DNA of 64,000 bases from Avimicrobium caecorum (GCA_904394705.1 CAJFNJ010000035.1:7855-71854); one strand, 5' to 3'. Positions 32,494-41,429 are shown, counted from the first letter of the stretch. A program made the numbers and translations. Notes: generated from the sequence alone by a model not told the origin.

Positions 32494-32522
32494 TTGGCTG
32501 TGGTATCCTATATCAGGATACT
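32494..32522 (+). promoter_or_regulatory. Flavodiiron gene promoter with TATCCT/AGGATA operator
   Basis: TTGGCT (32494-32499), 17-bp spacer, GATACT (32517-32522). TATCCT-N5-AGGATA (32504-32520) is a perfect inverted repeat within the spacer and -10 region, a good place for a redox-responsive repressor (inference). Confidence 0.5.
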
Positions 32523-32588
32523 AAATAGGTATAGTTTCATTCCGCATCAAGCGGAAGCGATGATAAATTTATGGAAGGTGACGATAGA

Positions 32589-33794
32589 ATGCAGAATATC
32601 CGCAACATCACAGACAAGATCCTCTGGGTTGGCGCCAGTGACCGTCGGCTGCACCTGTTTGAGAATATGTTCCCCATTCCGGATGGCGTGGCTTACAATT
32701 CCTATGTGATCCTGGACGAGAAGACAGCGATCATGGACACTGCTGATTCCTCGGTGACCCGGCAGTATCTGGAGAACCTGACTGCTGCTCTGGGCGGCCG
32801 TCAGCCTGACTATCTGGTAGTCAACCACATGGAGCCCGACCACTGCGCTGACATTGCGGAGCTGGCACGGCTCTATCCCTCGATGCAGATTGTGGGCAAC
32901 CAGAAGACCTTCGGCCTGATGAACCAGTTCTACAACATGGATCTGGAAGGCCGTACCGTTGTGGTCAAGGAAGGCGATGTACTGGATCTGGGCGAGCACA
33001 AGCTCACCTTTGTCATGGCTCCCATGGTACACTGGCCCGAGGCTATGATGACCTATGAGTCCACCCACAAGATCCTGTTCTCGGCAGATGCCTTCGGCAG
33101 CTTCGGAGCCCTGGACGGCGCTGTATTCAACGATGAGAATCTGGACCCCCATGGCCTGCACAGCGAGCTGCGCCGCTATTACAGCAACATTGTGGGCAAG
33201 TATGGCATGCAGGTACAGGCAGTGCTGAAGAAGGCTGCCGGCCTGGAGATCTCGATGATCTGCCCGCTGCATGGTCCCATCTGGAGAGAGGATCTGGGCT
33301 GGCTGCTGGACAAGTACCAGAAGTGGAGCAGCTACACCCCTGAGGAGAACACCGTTGCCATCTTCTATGGTTCCATGTACGGCAATACTGCCGAGGCTGC
33401 GGACCTGCTGGCAGGCAAGCTGACTGCTGCCGGTGTGAAGGGCGTGACCGTCCGTGATGTATCCAAGACCGATGTATCCTATCTGATCTCGGATGTATTC
33501 CGTGCCAGCCATCTGGTGCTGGCAGCACCCACCTACAACAATGGCCTCTATCCCAAGATGGCAAACTTCATCGAGGATATGAAGGCACTGAATGTACAGA
33601 ACCGCGCTGTATCCATCATTGAGAACGGTTCCTGGGCACCGCAGTCGGGCAAGATCATGCGGGCGATGCTGGGCGAAATGAAGGATATGACCGTCCTGGA
33701 GAAGAGCCTGACTGTGCGTTCTGCACTGAAGGAAGACCAGCTTGCAGTCCTGGATGAGATGACCGCAGAAATTCTGGCGTCTTTGAACAAGTAA
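32589..33794 (+). CDS. fprA: A-type flavoprotein / flavodiiron protein (O2 or NO reductase)
   Basis: 401 residues. The N-terminal metallo-beta-lactamase-like domain has the full diiron set: H80, E82, D84, H85 (NHMEPDHCAD), H148 (MVHWPEAM), D167 (FSADAFGSFG) and H228 (CPLHGPIW). The C-terminal flavodoxin domain (from about 255) binds FMN through FYGSMYGNTAEAA. It reduces O2 to water or NO to N2O and protects anaerobes. ATG 32589 follows GGAAGGTGA; the upstream ATG 32571 is less well placed. No rubredoxin gene is adjacent. Confidence 0.93.
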   Translation: MQNIRNITDKILWVGASDRRLHLFENMFPIPDGVAYNSYVILDEKTAIMDTADSSVTRQYLENLTAALGGRQPDYLVVNHMEPDHCADIAELARLYPSMQIVGNQKTFGLMNQFYNMDLEGRTVVVKEGDVLDLGEHKLTFVMAPMVHWPEAMMTYESTHKILFSADAFGSFGALDGAVFNDENLDPHGLHSELRRYYSNIVGKYGMQVQAVLKKAAGLEISMICPLHGPIWREDLGWLLDKYQKWSSYTPEENTVAIFYGSMYGNTAEAADLLAGKLTAAGVKGVTVRDVSKTDVSYLISDVFRASHLVLAAPTYNNGLYPKMANFIEDMKALNVQNRAVSIIENGSWAPQSGKIMRAMLGEMKDMTVLEKSLTVRSALKEDQLAVLDEMTAEILASLNK

Positions 33795-33821
33795 ACCGCT
33801 GTATTTTTATACAGGATTTCC

Positions 33822-33855
33822 AGCCGCTTTTTCCAAATCGGAAAAAGCGGCTTTT
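33822..33855 (+). terminator. Terminator of the flavodiiron gene
   Basis: AGCCGCTTTTTCC, AAATC, GGAAAAAGCGGCTTTT. Confidence 0.85.
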
Positions 33856-33949
33856 CATATACAAAAAATTGTTTTGCATACAAACAATGTTTAGTTAATA
33901 TGATATAAAAATTCGATTAAAGATTGGCGTCACTATCCCGGAATATCTA

Positions 33950-33997
33950 TTGACAAAGGAAACACAGGAGCGTTATATTAGTATTGCACAGACTAAT
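33950..33997 (+). promoter_or_regulatory. Permease promoter with ATTAGT/ACTAAT operator
   Basis: TTGACA (33950-33955), 17-bp spacer, TTATAT (33973-33978). ATTAGT-N9-ACTAAT (33977-33997) overlaps the -10 box and start site and resembles the palindromes at 23363 and 30791. The rest of the 33856-34095 gap is AT-rich leader with nothing else recognised. Confidence 0.6.
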
Positions 33998-34095
33998 TGC
34001 AGATGTTAAAATGATTCTGTTCATTCTGTATATTAGGCCGAAAGGGACGGCAAGAAGGGGCCGGTTGTGCGAGGAAAAGAAAGGGTGATTGTTCT

Positions 34096-35430
34096 ATGCA
34101 AAATTCCTCCGGAAAAAAACTGATGAACCTGTTTGACCTGACCTTCATGGCCATGGGCGGTATCATCGGTGCGGGAATCTTCTCATCTGTCGGTGAAGGT
34201 ATCGGCGTAACCGGTCGAAGCATCACACTGGCGCTGATCGTCGGCATGGTGTTCCAGATGTCCCAGCAGGTCCGTTATGTATTTACCTCCTCGATGTTCA
34301 AGGTATCGGGCGGTATGTACTCACAGGATGCGCTGGTCCTGACCCCCTATCTCACCGGCGTTGCAGGTCTGATGCTCTTCATCAACGCTCTGAACTGGGC
34401 GGTATACGGCATCTCCATCGCCAGCTACATAGGTGACCTGTTCCCTGTTCTGAAGAACTTCCCGGAACTGACTGCTGCCGTTGCGCTTGCTGTCTTCTTC
34501 GTCATCGGCTACATTGGCGTTTCCGCCTTCACCAAGGTTCTGAACGCCTTCGGTATTCTCAAGTTCGTGGCACTGGGCCTGTTCATCTTCTATGGTATTA
34601 CCAAGGTTCAGGCCGGCGGCTTTGAGGGCGAGCCCTACTTCTACGGCGGTACTGCCGACTTCTTCACCGCAATTGCCCTGATGAGCTTTGCCTGCGGCGG
34701 CGCCACCAAGATCATGAACGTACAGGCTCTCTGTGAGAACCCCAAGCGGGATATCCCCAAGGCCTGGCTGATCTCCCAGCTGGTAGTCGTAGTGATCTAT
34801 GCCCTGCTCGGCTATGTAGCTTCCGGCGTTGCCCCCTATGATCAGGTTGCCAACCAGAACCTTGGCGCCATCGGCGGCATGTTCATGCCCATTGCTGTTA
34901 CCGGTTTCTTCGTAGTCGGCGGCGCGCTGCTGTCCATCTCCACCTCGCTGCTCAGCTCGATTCCCGGTACTCCCCTCACCGTTATGGGTATGGCTGATGA
35001 CGGCTGGCTGCCCAAGATCTTCAAGAATCGTCTGTTTGTCTTCATTCTTCTCTACATCATCAACCTGATTCCGATCTTCCTGGGCTTCTCGCTGAGTGAG
35101 CTGATCTCGATGCTGCTCGTTCCCACTATGATCATCACCGCGATCAAGAACTACCGTGGTATGAAGATGCCTGAGATGTATCCTGAAGAGTGGGCGAACT
35201 GCTCCATCAAGTGCTCGATTGGTCTGTTCAAGGCCCTGCTGGCAATCTCTATCGTAACTTCTCTGATCACTTCCGCCTTCTCGCTGCGCAACCTGACCAT
35301 GACCCAGGCTATCGGTACTGTTATCATGACCATCCTGGTATTCGTATATCCCAAGATCCGTATGGGCAGCGGCAAGGTTAAGATCGTTTCCACTACCGAT
35401 ATGGATAAGGAAGAAGCTGCAGCTAAGTAA
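34096..35430 (+). CDS. APC family amino-acid permease, tandem copy 1
   Basis: 444 residues, about 12 helices. The first-helix motif GGIIGAGIFSSVGEGIGVTG and the sixth-helix SFACGGATKIMNVQALCENPKRDIPKAW identify an amino-acid permease. It is about half identical by eye to the next gene (same length, same GGFEGEPYF and GYVASGVAPYDQVA blocks), so the two arose by tandem duplication. ATG 34096 follows GAAAGGGTG. It has its own promoter and terminator, so it is regulated separately from its paralogue. Confidence 0.9.
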   Translation: MQNSSGKKLMNLFDLTFMAMGGIIGAGIFSSVGEGIGVTGRSITLALIVGMVFQMSQQVRYVFTSSMFKVSGGMYSQDALVLTPYLTGVAGLMLFINALNWAVYGISIASYIGDLFPVLKNFPELTAAVALAVFFVIGYIGVSAFTKVLNAFGILKFVALGLFIFYGITKVQAGGFEGEPYFYGGTADFFTAIALMSFACGGATKIMNVQALCENPKRDIPKAWLISQLVVVVIYALLGYVASGVAPYDQVANQNLGAIGGMFMPIAVTGFFVVGGALLSISTSLLSSIPGTPLTVMGMADDGWLPKIFKNRLFVFILLYIINLIPIFLGFSLSELISMLLVPTMIITAIKNYRGMKMPEMYPEEWANCSIKCSIGLFKALLAISIVTSLITSAFSLRNLTMTQAIGTVIMTILVFVYPKIRMGSGKVKIVSTTDMDKEEAAAK

Positions 35431-35448
35431 TCCACTTGCGGAATTATT

Positions 35449-35477
35449 AAAAAGAGCGTCTCAGGACGCTCTTTTTT
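35449..35477. terminator. Terminator of permease copy 1
   Basis: AAAAAGAGCGTC, TCAG, GACGCTCTTTTTT. Confidence 0.9.
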
Positions 35478-35576
35478 CTTTTGCGCAGATGTCCGGGAAG
35501 GCATGTTTTCTGTATTTCATAAAACGCCGGCACTCGGATGCTTTCACTGCCAGCGCAAAACGCCGATCCCGCCGCT

Positions 35577-35613
35577 CCCGCTGCCCCCCTGCCGGGGGCA
35601 GCGGGATTTTTTT
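35577..35613 (+). terminator. Second terminator without an obvious gene
   Basis: CCCGCTGCCCCC, loop, GGGGGCAGCGGG, then seven T. Only 100 bp separate it from the previous terminator, and that interval has no ORF; a short untranslated RNA is possible. Confidence 0.75.
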
Positions 35614-35712
35614 GTATATCCCAGAAGAAATTTCGGCGTGATGTTAATATTTTTGGGCAAAGTGCAATAAAATGCAATGAAAAGATTGGGCCATGCAAAA
35701 ATCGCCATTTCG

Positions 35713-35741
35713 TTGACAAAGTGGGGGGGTATAATTGCTAT
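35713..35741 (+). promoter_or_regulatory. Promoter region of permease copy 2 with G7 spacer
   Basis: TTGACA (35713-35718) is followed by a consensus TATAAT only 11 bp later (35730-35735), with seven G between (35723-35729). A functional -10 at normal spacing could be TGCTAT (35736-35741). The G tract may change spacing by slippage. Confidence 0.45.
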
Positions 35742-35896
35742 ATTGAGTATTTTCGGTTCGAATGTGCAGGATCTTTTCTGTATCCTGCAAAAACAGCTGT
35801 TCCCGGACGGGACAGGGATAGAAAAGGGGGGCTGACAGCACAACTGGCAACTATGCAGAAAGGGTAAAATACAGAAAAGAAAGAGGCGATCCTGTT

Positions 35897-37222
35897 ATGG
35901 AAAATCAAAAAAAGATGAGTCTGTTTGACCTGGTATTCATGTCCATCGGCGGCATCATCGGCGCTGGTATCTTTTCGATGGTGGGCACCGGTATTGCCAC
36001 CACCGGCCGAAGCGTTGCCCTGGCACTGATCGTCGGCATGATCTTTACCATGTCCCAGCAGATCCGCTACATCTTTACAGCGTCCATGTTCCAGCTCTCG
36101 GGCGGTATGTATTCCCAGAATGCCCTGGTGCTCTCCCCCTTCCTGGCGGGTGTCAGCGCCGTTGTAACCCTGGTATCCTCGGTGAGCTATTCGGTATTCG
36201 GCATCTCGATGGCCCAGTACCTCGGGGACCTGTTCCCGGTTCTGGAGTCCTATCAGGTACCGGTTGCCTGTCTTGTACTGATCTTCTTCTTCATCATTGC
36301 TTCCACCGGCGCCCAGATCTTTGCCCGGGCCATCAATGCCCTGGGTATCCTCAAGTTCATTGCCCTGGGTCTGTTCATCATCTTTGGCTTCACCAAGGTG
36401 CAGACCGGCGGCTTTGAAGGCGAACCCTACTTCATCAACGGCGGCGTGAGCTTCCTCACAGCCGTAGCCCTCATGTCCTTCACCTGCAATGGCGCTACCA
36501 ACATCATCAATGTCCAGGCCATTGCTGAAAATCCCAAGAAGAATATCCCCAAGGCCTTCTTCATTGCCTCGATCCTGGTGGCAGGCGTTTACTTCCTGCT
36601 GGGCTATGTGGCTTCCGGCGTGGCACCTTACGATCAGGTTGCCGGTCAGAACCTTGGCTATATTGCCGGTCTGGTTCTGCCTGGCCCTCTGGCAGTCTTC
36701 TTCATCGTCGGCGGCGCTATGTGTTCGCTGAGCACCGCTCTGCTGGGCGGTATCAGCGGTATGCCGTTCATGATCATCGGTATCGCTGAGGACGGCTGGC
36801 TGCCCAAGTTCTTCACCAAGAAGTTCAATGTAGTCGTTACTCTGGCAATCATCTCCATTCTGCCCATTATCGGCGGCTTCTCCCTGGACAACATCGTTTC
36901 GATGATGCTGGTACCCGGTATGGCAATCGGTGCCATCACCAACTACCAGGCCATGAGCATGCCTGAACGCTTCCCGGAGGAGTGGGCCAACAGCGGTCTG
37001 AAGTGCTCGCCCACCCTGTACCGTATCCTGATGGTGATCTCCATCATCACTTCGCTGATGACCAGCTTCTTCTCGCTGACTTCGCTGACTCTGCCCTTGG
37101 CAATCGGTACTGTTATTGCCACCATACTGATCTTTGTATGGACCTGGTACCGCATGAAGAAGGGCTATGTCAATATTACAAGTACAACTGATATGTCCGA
37201 AGAACCTGCGCAGGCAAAATAG
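35897..37222 (+). CDS. APC family amino-acid permease, tandem copy 2
   Basis: 441 residues, about 12 helices, paralogue of the gene at 34096. GGIIGAGIFSMVGTGIATTG and SFTCNGATNIINVQAIAENPKKNIPK are the helix-1 and helix-6 substrate-site blocks; the Cys-Gly-Gly of copy 1 is Cys-Asn-Gly here, so the substrates may differ. Ends with the same TSTTDM-type tail as copy 1. ATG 35897 follows GAGGCGATC. Own terminator at 37240. Confidence 0.9.
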   Translation: MENQKKMSLFDLVFMSIGGIIGAGIFSMVGTGIATTGRSVALALIVGMIFTMSQQIRYIFTASMFQLSGGMYSQNALVLSPFLAGVSAVVTLVSSVSYSVFGISMAQYLGDLFPVLESYQVPVACLVLIFFFIIASTGAQIFARAINALGILKFIALGLFIIFGFTKVQTGGFEGEPYFINGGVSFLTAVALMSFTCNGATNIINVQAIAENPKKNIPKAFFIASILVAGVYFLLGYVASGVAPYDQVAGQNLGYIAGLVLPGPLAVFFIVGGAMCSLSTALLGGISGMPFMIIGIAEDGWLPKFFTKKFNVVVTLAIISILPIIGGFSLDNIVSMMLVPGMAIGAITNYQAMSMPERFPEEWANSGLKCSPTLYRILMVISIITSLMTSFFSLTSLTLPLAIGTVIATILIFVWTWYRMKKGYVNITSTTDMSEEPAQAK

Positions 37223-37239
37223 GTTCCCCCTTCAGTGCG

Positions 37240-37270
37240 AAAAGTCCTCCCGGACCGGGGAGGACTTTTT
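37240..37270 (+). terminator. Terminator of permease copy 2
   Basis: AAAAGTCCTCCC, CGGACC, GGGGAGGACTTTTT. Confidence 0.88.
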
Positions 37271-37285
37271 GCTGTACCGGAATGA

Positions 37286-37314
37286 TTGCGCCGGACCGGG
37301 CACTGTGCTACAAT
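37286..37314 (+). promoter_or_regulatory. pepT promoter
   Basis: TTGCGC (37286-37291), 17-bp spacer, extended -10 TGTGCTACAAT (TACAAT 37309-37314). Nearly the same promoter as that of the XRE gene at 29371. Confidence 0.75.
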
Positions 37315-37362
37315 AAAAGAAAAAAGCGCCCTGATCCGGGCGTTATAAGGAGGCTATGCACA

Positions 37363-38580
37363 ATGGGTGTACTGGAAAAATTCATTGACCTGGTAAAGAT
37401 CGATTCTCCGTCTGATCCTGCCAGTCCGACCTGTCCGTCCACTGCCATGCAGCTGGATGTGGCAAACCATCTCGAACGGGTGATGAAGGAGATGGGTATA
37501 TCCAATGTCCGTCAGCAGGACGGCTATGTCTATGGGGAAATCCCGGCCACTCCGGGTTATGAGGACAAGACCTCGGTGGGCTTTATTGCCCATATGGATA
37601 CCGCTCCGGAGTTCAACGGCATCGGTGTGAAGCCTCAGGTCATCGAGAACTATGACGGCGGCGATGTCCTGCTCGAGGGCAGCGGGCATATCCTCTCGGC
37701 TGAGGAATACCCGGTGCTCCGCAGCTTCAAGGGCCATACCCTCATCACCACCGATGGCACCACCCTGCTGGGTTCGGACGACAAGGCCGGCATCGCTGAG
37801 ATTCTGGAAGCAGCGGAAATCCTGCTTCAGGGCGGGATTCCCCATGGCAAGGTATGCCTGGGCTTTACTCCCGATGAGGAGATCGGACGCGGCCCGCTGA
37901 AGTTTGATGTAGCAGGGTTCGGCGCCAAGCTGGCCTATACTCTGGACGGCGGCGCAGCCGGTTCCATCGAGTATGAGAACTTCAATGCCGATCAGGCCGA
38001 GGTGACGGTCAAGGGCTATTCCATCCACCCGGGCTCTGCCAAGGATAAGATGCGGAACAGCCAGACCATCGCCATGGAGTTTGACCGTCTGCTGCCGGCA
38101 GCGGAGCGTCCCCAGTACACCGAGGGCTATGAGGGCTTCTACCACATGACCGATATTCACGGCGGCGTGGAGGAGACCCACTGCACCTATATTCTCCGGG
38201 ACCATGACAGCGACAAGCTGGCAGCCCGGGGCGAGACCATGCAGAAGGCTGCGGCCTTCCTCAATGAGCGGTACGGCGAAGGCACTGTCACTGTGGAGAT
38301 CACCCACACCTACCGCAACATGAAGGAGAAGATCCTGCCGGTTTACGAGGTCATCACCGTAGCGGAAGAGGCCATCCGCACCGCTGGTCTGACCCCGGTG
38401 ACCGTGCCCATCCGCGGCGGCACCGACGGCGCTACCCTGAGCTATATGGGTCTGCCCTGCCCGAACCTGGGCACCGGCGGCTGCAATGCCCACGGACGCT
38501 ATGAGTGCAATACCAAGGAGAATATGGAGCAGTGTGTGCAGATCGTGCTGGAGATCGTCAAGGGCTACGCTGCCCTGTAA
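37363..38580 (+). CDS. pepT: Peptidase T (tripeptide aminopeptidase, M20 family)
   Basis: 405 residues. Dizinc M20 signatures: GFIAHMDTAPEF (first His and catalytic Asp), TTLLGSDDKAGIAE (bridging Asp), FTPDEEIGRG (general base Glu and ligand) and a late His in GTGGCNAHGRYE. The length is normal for PepT. It cleaves N-terminal residues from tripeptides in the cytoplasm, next to two amino-acid permeases, consistent with peptide catabolism. ATG 37363 follows AAGGAGG; the longer frame from 37282 covers the promoter and is rejected. Confidence 0.92.
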   Translation: MGVLEKFIDLVKIDSPSDPASPTCPSTAMQLDVANHLERVMKEMGISNVRQQDGYVYGEIPATPGYEDKTSVGFIAHMDTAPEFNGIGVKPQVIENYDGGDVLLEGSGHILSAEEYPVLRSFKGHTLITTDGTTLLGSDDKAGIAEILEAAEILLQGGIPHGKVCLGFTPDEEIGRGPLKFDVAGFGAKLAYTLDGGAAGSIEYENFNADQAEVTVKGYSIHPGSAKDKMRNSQTIAMEFDRLLPAAERPQYTEGYEGFYHMTDIHGGVEETHCTYILRDHDSDKLAARGETMQKAAAFLNERYGEGTVTVEITHTYRNMKEKILPVYEVITVAEEAIRTAGLTPVTVPIRGGTDGATLSYMGLPCPNLGTGGCNAHGRYECNTKENMEQCVQIVLEIVKGYAAL

Positions 38581-38719
38581 GCTTCGGGAGAGGTACTTCT
38601 CCCGGCAGCCAGCCGGACACAGATATGATCTGCCTGTATAGAATTTGAGAATCATGCTAAAGGAGGGAATCTCCCCGGCGCTGTCTGCGCTCCGGGGGAT
38701 TTCTGGAAAAGATGTCCAC

Positions 38720-38751
38720 AAAAAAAGGAGCCGCTGCCGGCTCCTTTTTTT
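38720..38751. terminator. Bidirectional terminator
   Basis: AAAAAAAGGAGCCG, CTGC, CGGCTCCTTTTTTT. It lies 140 bp after pepT; between them is a second hairpin (38668-38703, AATCTCCCCGG.../...CCGGGGGATTT), but no gene. Confidence 0.88.
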
Positions 38752-38770
38752 ATTCTGATGCAGAGGGGGC

Positions 38771-39436
38771 TCAGGCTTCCAGGGCGGGGAAGAAGAGGGT
38801 GGCCTGTGCGGAATAGCTCACCGATGTGACAGGAGCCGCTTTTCCGGCCTCCCCGGCCCGGACCAGGGAATCGGGGATAGGTTCGCCGCCCAGGGCATAG
38901 CCTTCTCCATTCTCATCAATCCCGATCCAGTCGGTGCCGGTCCAGAGGGTATCTTCCTCCGACAGGCTGTTCCCGGATACGATGCAGGTAAAATTCCGGC
39001 CCGAGTAGAGAGCGGCAAAGACCTGGCCTTCAAAGGCGGAACCGTCCCCGGTCAGGGCCATGGGACTGCGCAGCGCCAGAATCGACCGGGGTACAGGTTC
39101 TCCGGGCGCATATTCCAGGGCCGCCAGCACCAGGCACCGCACCGGCAGATCCTCGGTGCCGTCGTAGTCCTCCACACGCAGCAGGCTGTACCGCACCATC
39201 GCTCCCTCCGGAGCTTCCACCGGCTCTCCCGCATAGGCGAGCGCTTCGGCTTCGGTACAGCCCGCCCCGGTCAGACAGGCGAGCAGTTCTTCATAGGTGT
39301 AATCACTTCCGGCAGCGACTGCCTCCACGGCGGAGGCCGGGTACTGCACCACCGGGGCGGGTTCTGCCCAGGCGGCAGAGCCCAGTCCGGCGGTCATCAG
39401 GGCAGCCAGTACCAGTCCCAACATGGTTTTGCGCAT
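38771..39436 (-). CDS. Secreted protein of unknown function
   Basis: 221 residues. Sec signal peptide (MRKTMLGLVLAALMTAGLGSAAWA, cut after AWA) and no lipobox, so the protein is exported and released or loosely bound. The mature part is acidic, with one possible disulfide (LLACLTGAGC). ATG 39436 follows CAGGAGG. Promoter: minus-strand TTGCCT, 17-bp spacer, extended -10 TATGAT (39534-39506). Family not recognised. Confidence 0.75.
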   Translation of the reverse strand: MRKTMLGLVLAALMTAGLGSAAWAEPAPVVQYPASAVEAVAAGSDYTYEELLACLTGAGCTEAEALAYAGEPVEAPEGAMVRYSLLRVEDYDGTEDLPVRCLVLAALEYAPGEPVPRSILALRSPMALTGDGSAFEGQVFAALYSGRNFTCIVSGNSLSEEDTLWTGTDWIGIDENGEGYALGGEPIPDSLVRAGEAGKAAPVTSVSYSAQATLFFPALEA

Positions 39437-39505
39437 GAAAATCCCCTCCTGATCGGATTCTCCTGCCCGGCACCGGACAGGGCTTGGTATCTCTCTGTTA
39501 ATCCT

Positions 39506-39534
39506 ATCATAGCACATCGCTTTGCCCCAGGCAA
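39506..39534 (-). promoter_or_regulatory. Promoter of the secreted-protein gene
   Basis: Minus strand: TTGCCT (39534-39529), 17 bp, TATGAT (39511-39506) preceded by TGTGC. Confidence 0.65.
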
Positions 39535-39643
39535 ATTCCTTCTCCTGGCACAAAAACCATAGGGCAAATCAGAAAAAATTTCCCGGGCTGGTTGTGAATT
39601 ATACCAAAATTCGACAGGAGAGGCGAAAACTGGGCATACATGA

Positions 39644-39673
39644 TTGACAATGGTACAGAAGGCTTGTTAAAAT
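39644..39673 (+). promoter_or_regulatory. Promoter of the FMN-binding lipoprotein gene
   Basis: TTGACA (39644-39649), 18-bp spacer, TAAAAT (39668-39673). The 39437-39746 gap holds this and the divergent promoter; nothing else is seen. Confidence 0.65.
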
Positions 39674-39746
39674 TTTGATAAGCCCCTGTCAGGACGCTGC
39701 ACAGGGAAAAACCACAGACACTCCCACAGAAAGAGAGAGCGATGGT

Positions 39747-41429
39747 ATGAAACGAATTGTATCCGCACTGATTGTGGCAGCACTGCTCACCAGTCTGGCT
39801 GGCTGCTCCAGTTCCGAGACCCTCACCGGTACAGCCAAGGGCTTTGGCGGCACCGTGACTGTCACTGTGACCCGGGAAGGGGACAAGATCACCGATGTAA
39901 AGGTAGATGCCCCCAATGAAACCGCCGGCATCGGCGATAAGGCAGCCGCAGAGCTTCCGGCGAAGATTGTGGAAGCCAACTCCACCGATGTGGATGTAAT
40001 TGCCGGCGCCACCATTACCAGTGAAGCCATTCTGTACGCCGTGAACAACGCGCTGGACCCCGAGACCTACCCCTCCACCGCTGAGAACGGCGAAGAAGAG
40101 GAGAAGGAACCCCAGCAGATTGCCGCATCGGATCTCTATATGGGACAGGGTGTGGTGAATACCAGCCGTATCGGCCCTGGCAGCGATGACACTGAAACCC
40201 CGGTTTACAGCTTCAACCAGGTCTATGCCAATGCGCTGTTTGATGCCGAGGGACGCATTCTCACCCTGAATGTGGACCAGCTGGAAGTATCCACCCCCAA
40301 CTATGACGGCGCTTCGATGCCTCATTTCAGCGGCTTCCCGGGACAGGGCGGCTACAATCTGGATTCCGACCACGATGCCGTAGTAGACGGCAAGACCGAG
40401 GACACCGAGGAGAACTTCACTGCCGAGGTTGCCTCCTGGCAGACCAAGCGGGAGCGTGGTGCTGATTATGTGATGGGCACCGGCACCTGGGAAGAGCAGA
40501 TGGACAAGTTCGAGGAGACCTTTGTGGGCATGACCGTGGACGAGGTGGAGGACTGGTTTGAGAAGTACTGTTCCGACCTCAACGGACGCCCGCTCAAGGA
40601 CGGCAGCGACAAGGAAGAGGACAAGGCCAAGTATGACGCCCTCACTGAGGAAGAAAAGGCCATGCTTGCCGATGTGACCTCCACCGCCACCATGAGCCTC
40701 CAGGACAGCCACGGCGATATTCTGTCGGCGATCCGCAAGGCCTATGAGAACCGTGTGGCTCTCACCGATGTGAAGGCAGCTTCGGGCTTCGGTTTCGGCC
40801 TGTCCACCACCGCGCGCATGGGCCCGGGCAGCGATGATACCGATACCCCGGTTTACAGCTTCAACGAAGTCTATGCCACCACCCTGTTTGACAGCGAAGG
40901 CAAGATCGCAGCCATCTATGTGGATCAGCTGGAAGTGTCCACTCCCAACTACGACGGCGCTTCGATGCCTCACTTCAGCGGCTTCCCGGGACAGGGCGGC
41001 TACAATCTGGATTCCGACCACGATGCCAAGGTAGACGGCAAGACCGAGGACACCGAGGAGAACTTTGCCGCTGAGATCGCCTCCTGGCAGACCAAGCGGG
41101 AGCGTGGCGCTGATTATGTGATGGGCACCGGCACCTGGGAAGAGCAGATGGACAAGTTCCAGCAGCTCTTTGTGGGCAAGACAGTGGACGAGGTAGAGGA
41201 ATGGTTTGAGAAGTACTGCTCCGACCTCAACGGACGCCCGCTCAAGGACGGCAGCGACAAGGAAGAGGACAAGGCCAAGTATGACGCCCTCACCGAGGAA
41301 GAGAAGGCCATGCTTGCCGATGTGACCTCCACCGCCACCATGAGCCTCCAGGACAGCCATGGCGATATTCTGGCAGCCATCCGGGATTCGCTGAACAACC
41401 AGGTTGCCATCGAGCTCACAGTGGAATAA
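39747..41429 (+). CDS. Lipoprotein with FMN-binding domain and two large internal repeats
   Basis: 560 residues. Lipobox LAGC (Cys20). Residues about 25-105 are an FMN_bind domain; DVIAGATITS (82-92) holds the threonine that a flavin transferase (ApbE) would link to FMN. Then two copies of a 216-residue unit start at about R141 and R357 and are nearly identical in places (VDQLEVSTPNYDGASMPHFS in both, and the WEEQMDKF and SDLNGRPLKDGSDKEED blocks). The protein should carry covalent FMN on the outer membrane face, in extracellular electron transfer or as a redox sensor (family knowledge plus inference). ATG 39747 follows a weak AGAGAG site. Confidence 0.85.
   Translation: MKRIVSALIVAALLTSLAGCSSSETLTGTAKGFGGTVTVTVTREGDKITDVKVDAPNETAGIGDKAAAELPAKIVEANSTDVDVIAGATITSEAILYAVNNALDPETYPSTAENGEEEEKEPQQIAASDLYMGQGVVNTSRIGPGSDDTETPVYSFNQVYANALFDAEGRILTLNVDQLEVSTPNYDGASMPHFSGFPGQGGYNLDSDHDAVVDGKTEDTEENFTAEVASWQTKRERGADYVMGTGTWEEQMDKFEETFVGMTVDEVEDWFEKYCSDLNGRPLKDGSDKEEDKAKYDALTEEEKAMLADVTSTATMSLQDSHGDILSAIRKAYENRVALTDVKAASGFGFGLSTTARMGPGSDDTDTPVYSFNEVYATTLFDSEGKIAAIYVDQLEVSTPNYDGASMPHFSGFPGQGGYNLDSDHDAKVDGKTEDTEENFAAEIASWQTKRERGADYVMGTGTWEEQMDKFQQLFVGKTVDEVEEWFEKYCSDLNGRPLKDGSDKEEDKAKYDALTEEEKAMLADVTSTATMSLQDSHGDILAAIRDSLNNQVAIELTVE
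40165..41429 (+). repeat. 648-bp tandem duplication within the lipoprotein gene
   Basis: Unit 1 begins near 40165 and unit 2 near 40813; equivalent positions are exactly 648 bp (216 codons) apart, for example TTCGATGC at 40313 and 40961. Long stretches are nearly identical at the DNA level, including silent sites, so the duplication is recent or kept uniform by gene conversion. Confidence 0.88.

Larger units (their letters stand above)
35431..35896. other. Intergenic region between the tandem permeases
   Basis: Holds the terminator of copy 1 (35449-35477), a second complete terminator (35577-35613) with no visible gene between, and the promoter region of copy 2 near 35713-35741 with a G7 run. 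The leader contains the hairpin GCAGGAT...ATCCTGC (35765-35788). Confidence 0.65.
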
